5,644 nucleotides of DNA from the NCBI RefSeq assembly GCF_021647475.1, contig NZ_JAKIUR010000093.1:1-5644 (forward strand). The letters run 5' to 3'. Positions within the stretch are counted from its first letter, which is position 1. The number at the start of each line of letters is the position of its first letter. The notes under the pieces were generated by a model. It was not told where the DNA came from. It ran no database searches and saw only the letters and a list, made by a program, of their open reading frames with translations. Shown one piece after another: positions 1 to 3,995 of this stretch. Source of the DNA: Lutibacter sp. Its GTDB lineage: Bacteria > Bacteroidota > Bacteroidia > Flavobacteriales > Flavobacteriaceae. The translations under genes and the position numbers were made by a program.

Positions 1-65
1 CCTATTTCTTCTGAAGTTGATAGTATTTCTAACTTCTGGTCTAAGGTCCATTTCTTATATTTCAT
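1..65 (-). CDS. IS3-family transposase OrfA, N-terminal fragment (runs off the window)
   Basis: An ATG at 65-63 opens a frame continuing to the window edge, giving 21 codons: MKYKKWTLDQKLEILSTSEE, then I. The K-x-W-T/S-x-x-Q/E-K-L-x-I-L opening is characteristic of the helix-turn-helix OrfA protein of IS3-family elements (HTH_Tnp_1 type), in which the N-terminal helices bind the terminal inverted repeats. OrfA is normally about 90-130 residues and is followed by an overlapping OrfB carrying the DDE integrase core, made as OrfAB by programmed -1 frameshifting; both would lie to the left. The fragment is too short to prove an intact element. No Shine-Dalgarno site precedes the start, as is normal in Bacteroidetes. 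Confidence 0.62.
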   Translation of the reverse strand, partial: MKYKKWTLDQKLEILSTSEEI

Positions 66-124
66 ATCTCAAATGTATTAGTTTGAAATTTAAAATATCA
101 CTCCGACTTTATTGGGGGCTAAAC
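1..124 (-). mobile_element. End of an IS3-like insertion sequence, cut by the left window edge
   Basis: The minus strand carries the beginning of a transposase OrfA (1-65). Between that start codon and the DUF6266 remnant lies a short non-coding stretch typical of an IS left end: on the minus strand it has a run of five C followed by CAATAAAGTCGGAG (plus-strand 101-118). That stretch resembles the terminal inverted repeats of IS3-family elements as I remember them. The exact terminus cannot be fixed because the other end of the element and the target duplication lie outside the window; the outer boundary is probably within 119-127. The element reads leftward, away from the gene it interrupts. 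Presence of an IS is fairly well supported by the protein start; family and boundary are inferred. Confidence 0.62.
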
Positions 125-127
125 TAA

Positions 128-316
128 TTGGTTTACAATCCAAGCAAAAAAGAATCCACTTATATTTTAGCAGGTTCAGAAAGAACAGTTGGTTCAGAAA
201 TTGTATTAATTCCTAATACTTATTCTGGTGATACAGTAGAATTATTTATAGCTTTTGTTGCAGTAGATGGTAAAGTATCAAATAGTGTTTATTTAGGTAA
301 TGGGATTGCGGCTTAA
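128..316 (+). pseudogene. C-terminal remnant of a DUF6266-family protein, truncated by the IS
   Basis: Codons from 128 (a TTG) to the TAA at 314-316 encode L/M-VYNPSKKE, a middle section with AGSERTVGSEI, then SGDTVELFIAFVAVDGKVSNSVYLG near the end of the frame. The order VYNP - AG.x.R - SGDTVE.(F/Y)IAFV - DGK.VSNSVYLG is what I recall of the C-terminal third of DUF6266 proteins, which are about 200-215 residues long and abundant in Bacteroidetes; their function is unknown. Only ~62 residues remain. The codon immediately upstream (125-127) is an in-frame TAA, and no family-like sequence precedes it. Instead the upstream DNA is an IS end. The TTG is therefore probably an internal Leu codon rather than a start. 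A hairpin terminator follows 26 bp downstream. The N-terminal part probably lies beyond the IS, outside the window. Confidence 0.72.
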
Positions 317-341
317 TTTTTAAATCAAATAAACATTTTTT

Positions 342-373
342 AAACCGTTGCATTAATTTGTAGCGGTTTTTTT
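342..373 (+). terminator. Rho-independent terminator of the DUF6266 gene
   Basis: Arms 342-351 and 360-369 pair as AAACCG/CGGTTT, extended by TTGC/GTAG with two G-U wobbles, around an 8-nt loop, and run straight into seven T (367-373). It acts in the plus direction, just after the DUF6266 stop codon. The T run overlaps the stop codon of the converging minus-strand gene (TAA at 374-372). On the minus strand the hairpin is followed by A-rich sequence, so it is a poor terminator in that direction. Confidence 0.7.
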
Positions 374-983
374 ATCTATAACGACCTATTTGCAATTCTT
401 CCTTTAATTGATAATCTGACATTGAATAATAATCCTTTCTGTCAATTTCTCTTTCTTCAATTGCTTTTTGCCTTCTATAATGCAAATATGAATTATAATA
501 ACCTGGACGAAGAGTAATGTATATTTTTTGAGTATTATCCCCAAAAGTATGCTCAATCCTATCAACATAAAACATACTTGTTCCAACTTTAGCATTTACA
601 AAAGAAAAATCAATCTGATCTCCCACCTTAGGCAAATAAGTTAATTTCTTAAATTTGATTTGTGCATAATTTTCAAAATAATGAAAGAAGAAAATAACTT
701 CAATTTTTCCAAACTCAAATTTAAAGTCAAGTTCATCATCATCAAATATTCTATCATATAACTCTTTAATCAACTTTCTTAGCTTTGGATATTTTATTCC
801 TGTAGAATTAGCCATTTCTTTCATAGTTGGAATTGAAAGATTATCATCATTTAAATAATCCTTAGCATATATAAAATCAAGAATTACTTTGTACTTAGAT
901 TCTCTCATATATGCTCTAAGTACCTGTTCTTTAATAATTAGGAGGTCAATTATTGCTCGTTTTGTAGAATAGAATGTTAACAT
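372..983 (-). CDS. Unrecognised protein, 203 aa, possible helix-turn-helix
   Basis: I do not recognise this protein. It is a full-length frame, rich in Lys, Tyr, Phe, Ile and Asp/Glu, with no signal peptide, membrane segment or cysteine motif. Residues about 50-80 (SIPTMKEMANSTGIKYPKLR, then KLIKELYDRIF) resemble a DNA-binding helix-turn-helix: a helix, a turn at NSTGI and a basic recognition-like helix. Residues about 87-160 alternate hydrophobic and polar and look beta-rich (KIEVIFFFHYF; GDQIDFSFVN; TQKIYITLRP). The tail 163-203 is charged and probably helical. The ATG at 983 gives the longest frame; Met26 is an alternative start. Eleven consecutive A/T lie about 18 bp upstream. It converges on the DUF6266 remnant and lies in the accessory-looking stretch between an IS and the tRNA-Asp 3' end, so a mobile-element cargo or regulatory role is possible but is inference only. 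Confidence 0.68.
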   Translation of the reverse strand: MLTFYSTKRAIIDLLIIKEQVLRAYMRESKYKVILDFIYAKDYLNDDNLSIPTMKEMANSTGIKYPKLRKLIKELYDRIFDDDELDFKFEFGKIEVIFFFHYFENYAQIKFKKLTYLPKVGDQIDFSFVNAKVGTSMFYVDRIEHTFGDNTQKIYITLRPGYYNSYLHYRRQKAIEEREIDRKDYYSMSDYQLKEELQIGRYR

Positions 984-1040
984 TTTTCTATTAAAGTTAT
1001 AAAAAAAAAAATTAGGATGGATTTAAATTAAAATATATTA

Positions 1041-1062
1041 TGGGGATAATGTGGGGATTATT
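1041..1062. repeat. Two tandem copies of an 11-bp G-rich unit
   Basis: TGGGGATAATG (1041-1051) is followed directly by TGGGGATTATT (1052-1062), matching at 9 of 11 positions. The 11-bp period is close to one helical turn, as for paired protein-binding sites. The units are conspicuously G-rich in very AT-rich surroundings, between the unrecognised gene and the tRNA-Asp terminator. No coding frame of note runs through them. Function unknown. Confidence 0.55.
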
Positions 1063-1065
1063 CAA

Positions 1066-1110
1066 AAATAAAAAACCTTAACTCTCTGTTTATAAGATTG
1101 TTAAGGTTTT
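1066..1110 (-). terminator. Terminator of the tRNA-Asp transcript
   Basis: Perfect 11-bp arms AAAACCTTAAC (1072-1082) and GTTAAGGTTTT (1100-1110) flank a 17-nt loop. On the minus strand the hairpin is followed by TTTTTTATTTTT, giving a rho-independent terminator that starts 16 bp beyond the tRNA 3' end. On the plus strand it also ends in T4 followed by AT-rich DNA, so weak action in both directions is possible. Confidence 0.72.
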
Positions 1111-1126
1111 AATTTGCTTTAAAAAG

Positions 1127-1200
1127 CGGTCTGGACGGGACTCGAACCCGCGACCCCCTGCGTGACAGGCAGGTATTCTAACCAGCTGAACTACCAAACC
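1127..1200 (-). tRNA. tRNA-Asp (anticodon GTC)
   Basis: The minus strand reads GGTTTGGTAGTTCAGCTGGT and on through a complete cloverleaf of 74 nt including the discriminator G. The acceptor stem GGTTTGG/CCAGACC has one G-U pair. The anticodon stem CCTGC/GCAGG carries loop CTGTCAC with anticodon GTC (plus-strand 1164-1166), which decodes GAC and GAU. The T-arm contains GGTTCGAGTCC. The 3' CCA is not encoded: the discriminator is followed by C-T-T, so CCA must be added by nucleotidyltransferase. The gene has its own promoter (1218-1247) and terminator. Its 3' end faces the accessory-looking left part of the window. Confidence 0.97.
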
Positions 1201-1217
1201 GTTGCTGTTAGCGGATG

Positions 1218-1247
1218 CAAATATAATAGCGTTTTTTTTAATAGCAA
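1218..1247 (-). promoter_or_regulatory. Promoter of tRNA-Asp (Bacteroidetes primary-sigma type)
   Basis: On the minus strand the -33 element TTG (1247-1245, preceded by TT) is separated by exactly 19 bp from TATATTTG (1225-1218), which matches the -7 consensus TAnnTTTG in full. Transcription would start near 1211, about ten bases before the mature tRNA 5' end. The consensus is established for Bacteroidetes; the match is seen directly. Confidence 0.8.
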
Positions 1248-1265
1248 AACCTTTTCGTAAAAATA

Positions 1266-2189
1266 TTATATAATTCTATTTCGCTTTATTAAATAAGAGG
1301 TTAATAGTTGGTTAAACCCTTTATGAATATCAACAGGAACATAATCAATTTTATACTGTACACATTTCAATTTCAAATCATTAAAATAATTTTGTACTTG
1401 TAGTTGGTATTTTTCTTGAACATTTTTTGCGTATATTTTTACATGCTCACCAGTTTCAACATCTACAAAATTTTTAGGTTTATTATCAAAATTAAATCCT
1501 AATTCTAGTTCTCCATCATAGGTGTGGAATAAAATAACTTCGTGCTTGTTATATTTTAAGTGTCTCAAGGCATTAAAAAGCTCTTTTTTATTTTTGGTGG
1601 TTTGAAACATATCCGTAAATAAAAAGACTAAAGATCGTTTGTGTATTTTCTCCGAAATTTCATGTAACATTTGATAGGTTTCGGTACTCGAATTTGAACT
1701 GGTTTTCAATAATTCATCTAATTGCACAAATAATTTTCTTCGGTGGCGTTCACTTCCTTTTGCTGGGGCATAATATTCATTTTTATCACTATAAATACTT
1801 AATCCTACGGCATCTCTTTGGCGTTTTAATAATTCAATTAAAGCCGCCGAAGCAATAGTCGCAAATTTAATTTTCGAAAAACTAGAAACTTGTCCATTTT
1901 TGTCTTTCGGATAATACATAGAAGCTGAGTTATCAATAATTAAATGACAACGTAAATTAGTTTCTTCTTCATATTTTTTAATAAATAATTTTTTAGTTTT
2001 AGCATACAATTTCCAATCAATATGCCGTGTGCTTTCACCAGTATTATACAGCCGATGCTCTGCAAACTCCACTGAAAATCCATGAAACGGACTTTTATGC
2101 ATTCCTGTAATAAATCCTTCAACTATTTGCTTAGCCAATAATTCAATACTTTTTAATTCTGCTATGTTTATTTCTTTTAAATCGTACAT
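1266..2189 (-). CDS. DUF58-family (vWA-like) protein
   Basis: This 307-residue protein has the hallmarks of DUF58: the N-terminal stretch SPFHGFSVEFAEHRLYNTGE (33-52) followed by the R-x-IDWKLYA core (55-63), then a von Willebrand A-like fold. The metal-binding motif D-x-S-x-S is intact as DNSAS (86-90), followed by the helix FATIASAALIELLKRQRDAVG (109-129, given here by ends FATIA and DAVG) and the strand ending FTDMF (191-195), which supplies the conserved Asp of the vWA domain. No signal peptide or membrane segment is visible, so it is probably cytoplasmic. DUF58 proteins usually act with a MoxR-type AAA+ ATPase; no such gene is in this window. It lies between trxA and tRNA-Asp, and the trxA terminator separates it from trxA, so it is probably transcribed separately. 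A weak TATATTTA box precedes it, but no properly spaced TTG was found. No clear terminator follows. Molecular function is not established. Confidence 0.9.
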   Translation of the reverse strand: MYDLKEINIAELKSIELLAKQIVEGFITGMHKSPFHGFSVEFAEHRLYNTGESTRHIDWKLYAKTKKLFIKKYEEETNLRCHLIIDNSASMYYPKDKNGQVSSFSKIKFATIASAALIELLKRQRDAVGLSIYSDKNEYYAPAKGSERHRRKLFVQLDELLKTSSNSSTETYQMLHEISEKIHKRSLVFLFTDMFQTTKNKKELFNALRHLKYNKHEVILFHTYDGELELGFNFDNKPKNFVDVETGEHVKIYAKNVQEKYQLQVQNYFNDLKLKCVQYKIDYVPVDIHKGFNQLLTSYLIKRNRII

Positions 2190-2226
2190 TTAAAAAGTAG
2201 TTTAGGTAAATATAGTATTTTAAACA

Positions 2227-2256
2227 AAAAAGCTTGACCAATTGGTCAAGCTTTTT
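2227..2256. terminator. Terminator of trxA, a 30-bp perfect palindrome
   Basis: AAAAAGCTTGACCAA (2227-2241) and TTGGTCAAGCTTTTT (2242-2256) are exact reverse complements with no spacer. In RNA this gives an 11-13-bp stem with a tight AT loop, followed on the minus strand by TTTTTTG, so it ends the trxA transcript. The plus strand also has five T, so it can act in both directions. It is 24 bp past the trxA stop codon and 38 bp before the DUF58 gene start. Confidence 0.85.
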
Positions 2257-2264
2257 AAATTTTA

Positions 2265-2299
2265 AAAATGAACATTTATTTATAAATGAGCATTTATTT
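2265..2299. repeat. 18-bp-period tandem duplication covering the end of trxA
   Basis: Plus-strand 2265-2281 (AAAATGAACATTTATTT) and 2283-2299 (TAAATGAGCATTTATTT) match at 15 of 17 positions with an 18-bp period. Read in the trxA frame, the gene ends I-N-A-H-L-stop (stop at 2282-2280) and is immediately followed by I-N-V-H-F-stop (second stop 2264-2262). The duplication therefore spans six codons, keeps frame and repeats the stop codon. Confidence 0.65.
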
Positions 2300-2597
2300 T
2301 TTGTTCATAAACTGCTTTTGGTGCTACACCAACTTGTTTTTCAACAACCTCACCGTTTTTAAATACTAAAACTGTTGGTATATTTCTAACACCATATTGT
2401 GCAGCATATTTTTGGTTTGCATCAACATCTACTTTAGCAATTACTGCTTTTCCTTCATAATTTTTATGTAATTCTTCCAAAATTGGAGCTACCATTCTAC
2501 AAGGTCCACACCAAGCTGCCCAAAAATCTACCATTACTGGTTTGTCTGATTTTAAAACTACTTCTTCAAATGTTGCATCTGTTACTTCTACAGCCAT
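2280..2597 (-). CDS. trxA: Thioredoxin
   Basis: This 105-residue cytoplasmic thioredoxin is a general dithiol-disulfide reductant for ribonucleotide reductase, peroxiredoxins, methionine sulfoxide reductases and oxidised protein cysteines. It is itself reduced by thioredoxin reductase. The single domain is the usual family length. The active site WCGPC is at 29-33 in the context VMVDFWAAWCGPCRMVAPIL (21-40), the buried Asp is D24 and the cis-proline is P74 (NIPT). No signal peptide or lipobox is present, unlike the periplasmic TlpA/ResA-type proteins common in this phylum. The ATG at 2597 fits the family N-terminus. A promoter lies at 2638-2667 and a strong terminator at 2227-2256, so it is likely monocistronic, although no terminator separates it from metF upstream. 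The last codons are tandemly duplicated beyond the stop. Confidence 0.97.
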   Translation of the reverse strand: MAVEVTDATFEEVVLKSDKPVMVDFWAAWCGPCRMVAPILEELHKNYEGKAVIAKVDVDANQKYAAQYGVRNIPTVLVFKNGEVVEKQVGVAPKAVYEQKINAHL

Positions 2598-2637
2598 AAT
2601 CTATATTTTTAAATTATACGTTTCTAATTATTTTGTA

Positions 2638-2667
2638 CAAAAATAAACAATTATTTTACCATTACAA
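2638..2667 (-). promoter_or_regulatory. Promoter of trxA (Bacteroidetes primary-sigma type)
   Basis: On the minus strand TTG (2667-2665) is followed after exactly 19 bp by TATTTTTG (2645-2638), a full match to TAnnTTTG. The predicted start near 2631 leaves an AT-rich leader of about 34 nt before the ATG at 2597, without a Shine-Dalgarno site. The spacing is the same as in the tRNA-Asp promoter. Confidence 0.75.
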
Positions 2668-2714
2668 CATTAGTCATATTACTTTTATTTATGATGCAAT
2701 TATTAAAAATGATT

Positions 2715-3668
2715 TTAGAAAACAGCAGAAGCAATTGCCTTAATATTATCCGATTTTCCCATTGAATAAAAATGAAGTACAGGCACACCTTGCTCAATCA
2801 ATTCTTTAGATTGTTGTATCGCCCACTCAATGCCAACTTGGCGAACTTGTTGATTATTACTACAATTTTCTACTTCCTTAATTAAGGATTCCGGCAAATC
2901 CAATTTAAATATTTGTGGTAAAATTTGTAAGTGGCGTTTAACGGCAATTGGCTTAATGCCAGGAATTATTGGAACCGTAATACCAATATTTCTAGCTTTT
3001 TCAACAAAATTAAAATATTTTTTATTGTCAAAAAACATTTGAGTAACCACATAATCAGCTCCAGTATCAACTTTTTCTTTCAATCTTCTTAAATCTGATT
3101 CTAAACTTGGTGATTCCATATGTTTTTCAGGATAACCAGCCACACCAATACAAAAATCTGAATTATATGGTGTTTCAATTATTTCATGTAAATATTTCCC
3201 TTTATTTAAATTTTGAATTTGAGAAACTAACTCTGATGCATATTGATGTCCACCCTCAGCAACACTAAAATATTTTTCATGTTTCATAGCGTCTCCACGC
3301 AGTGCCATAACATTATCTAAACCTAAATAATGGCAATCAATCAACACATATTCGGTTTCTTCTTTTGTAAAACCTCCACATAACACATGCGGAATTGCAT
3401 CTACATTATACTTGTATTTTAATGAAGCACAAATACCAACCGTTCCTGGTCGCATTCTCGTAATTTTCCGATCTAGTAATCCTTGTTTTTCAATATAAAT
3501 ATACTCTTCTCGTGAAGTTGTAACATCAATAAACGGAGGTTTAAATTCCATTAACGGATTAATATTATTGTATAATTCTTGAATATTCTGACCCTTTTGG
3601 GGTGGAATTATTTCAAAAGAAAATAATGTTTTCCCTTTGGATTTTTTGATATGTTCAGTTACTTTCAT
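2715..3668 (-). CDS. metF: 5,10-Methylenetetrahydrofolate reductase
   Basis: MetF reduces 5,10-methylene-THF to 5-methyl-THF with an FAD cofactor, supplying the methyl donor for methionine synthase. The 317-residue length is close to that of bacterial MetF (about 295-320), a single TIM barrel. Visible motifs are FSFEIIPP (16-23), whose E19 corresponds to the catalytic Glu of E. coli MetF; MALRGDA (121-127), with D126 at the flavin-contacting Asp; VTQMFFD (208-214), with Q210 contacting folate; PIIPGIKP (233-240); and the C-terminal HFYSMGK (299-305). The ATG at 3668 gives the conserved start MKVTEH. The frame stays open for about 37 codons upstream but has no ATG, GTG or TTG there. metH lies upstream on the same strand, but the 327-bp repeat-filled gap leaves co-transcription uncertain. 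I found no primary-sigma promoter match just upstream and no terminator after the gene. Confidence 0.97.
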   Translation of the reverse strand: MKVTEHIKKSKGKTLFSFEIIPPQKGQNIQELYNNINPLMEFKPPFIDVTTSREEYIYIEKQGLLDRKITRMRPGTVGICASLKYKYNVDAIPHVLCGGFTKEETEYVLIDCHYLGLDNVMALRGDAMKHEKYFSVAEGGHQYASELVSQIQNLNKGKYLHEIIETPYNSDFCIGVAGYPEKHMESPSLESDLRRLKEKVDTGADYVVTQMFFDNKKYFNFVEKARNIGITVPIIPGIKPIAVKRHLQILPQIFKLDLPESLIKEVENCSNNQQVRQVGIEWAIQQSKELIEQGVPVLHFYSMGKSDNIKAIASAVF

Positions 3669-3752
3669 TAATTTATATTTGTTGAAATACTCAGTTTTTA
3701 TCCATTCTTCAGCATTTCGGTTAAGATTTAACTTTTTTAATCTGTTAAATTT

Positions 3753-3842
3753 GGGCGTTCCCTTTCAGGTCGCACTATTTGCTATATCTTTTTCTCCGTT
3801 ACACTTCAAAAAAGGATACCGCTGCTATTGCTAACGCAGTCC
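3753..3842. repeat. Probable dispersed Flavobacteriia intergenic repeat, ~90 bp
   Basis: The segment opens GGGCGTTCCCTTTCAGGTCG, contains GCTATATCTTTTT (3781-3793) and GGATACCGC (3814-3822), and closes GCTAACGCAGTCC. This order matches, from memory, a non-coding repeat seen between genes in many Flavobacteriia. The ends pair as GCGTT (3755-3759) with AACGC (3833-3837). GCTATATCTTTTT pairs imperfectly with AAAAAAGGATACCGC (3808-3822), so the element can fold into an irregular stem-loop. Its loop contains TTACACTTCAAA (3799-3810), repeated exactly at 3858-3869 just outside. No protein is encoded. Recognition from memory is not a database result. Confidence 0.6.
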
Positions 3843-3870
3843 TATTTTACAGTTTTTTTACACTTCAAAT

Positions 3871-3897
3871 GTCATACTTCGACAAGCTCAGCATGAC
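3871..3897. repeat. 27-bp imperfect palindrome of the dispersed GTCAT...ATGAC type
   Basis: GTCATACTTCGACAAGCTCA followed by GCATGAC forms an 8-bp stem, GTCATACT-type against AGTATGAC-type with one G-T position, around GACAAGCTC-like loop sequence. Palindromes with the core CTTCGACAAGCTCAG are, to my knowledge, widely dispersed in intergenic DNA of several phyla, including Bacteroidetes. On the plus strand it is followed by a T-rich run (3898-3906), so it could also end transcription in that direction. Confidence 0.6.
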
Positions 3898-3961
3898 TCT
3901 TTTTTTAAACCACCATCTCTTTATTCCCTCATTATTGAATTAGTCCAATGCATCATTGCAT

Positions 3962-3990
3962 ACCTAACAGGTTTTTAAAACCTGTTAGGT
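3962..3990. repeat. 29-bp perfect palindrome just past the metH stop
   Basis: ACCTAACAGGTTTT (3962-3975) and AAAACCTGTTAGGT (3977-3990) are exact reverse complements around a single T. It begins 6 bp after the metH stop codon (3998-3996). It would form a strong hairpin at the 3' end of the metH mRNA, but on the minus strand it is followed by ATGCAATGATG rather than a T run, so it is not a canonical intrinsic terminator. It may block 3' exonucleases or act through its internal U's. The ACCTAACAGGTTTTTAAAAC palindrome is one I recall as recurring between genes in Flavobacteriia. Confidence 0.65.
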
Positions 3991-3995
3991 CTTTT

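Larger units (their letters stand above)
3669..3995. other. Gene-free spacer between metH and metF, filled with repeat-like elements
   Basis: No gene is supported here on either strand. The part next to metF (3669-3752) is AT-rich leader sequence that happens to be open in the metF frame but contains no start codon. The rest holds three separate repeat-like structures, at 3753-3842, 3871-3897 and 3962-3990, plus a small CAATG-cat-CATTG inverted repeat at 3946-3958. No riboswitch fold and no primary-sigma promoter match for metF could be recognised. Confidence 0.7.

Noticed and set aside
404..595. 63-codon minus-strand reading frame inside the unrecognised 203-residue gene
   Set aside because: It overlaps the longer frame entirely, has low-complexity Ile/Leu/Lys composition, and has no start context or recognisable motif.
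1040..1080. 13-codon plus-strand peptide starting at an ATG in the G-rich repeat
   Set aside because: It is very short, ends inside the tRNA terminator arm, and no homology or start signal supports it.
1940..2122. 60-codon minus-strand frame inside the DUF58 gene
   Set aside because: It is an out-of-frame shadow of the conserved DUF58 core region, whose real frame carries clear family motifs.
2190..2245. Minus-strand TATATTTA as a promoter for the DUF58 gene
   Set aside because: The last base deviates from TAnnTTTG and the nearest TTGs are at 10 or 24 bp spacing, with the upstream one inside the trxA terminator. It is possible, but not strong enough to list.
3652..3681. Plus-strand TATATTTG (3674-3681) as an antisense promoter
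   Set aside because: The -7 box is perfect, but the nearest TTG (3646-3648) is 25 bp away, too far, and no gene lies downstream on that strand.
3669..3752. SAM or cobalamin riboswitch in the metF leader
   Set aside because: I could find no conserved core or pairing typical of those classes; the leader is short, AT-rich and unstructured.
3637..3834. 65-codon plus-strand frame across the metF start and the repeat element
   Set aside because: Its first part is antisense to metF and the rest runs through a non-coding repeat; hydrophobic composition reflects AT-rich DNA, and no protein-like motif is present.
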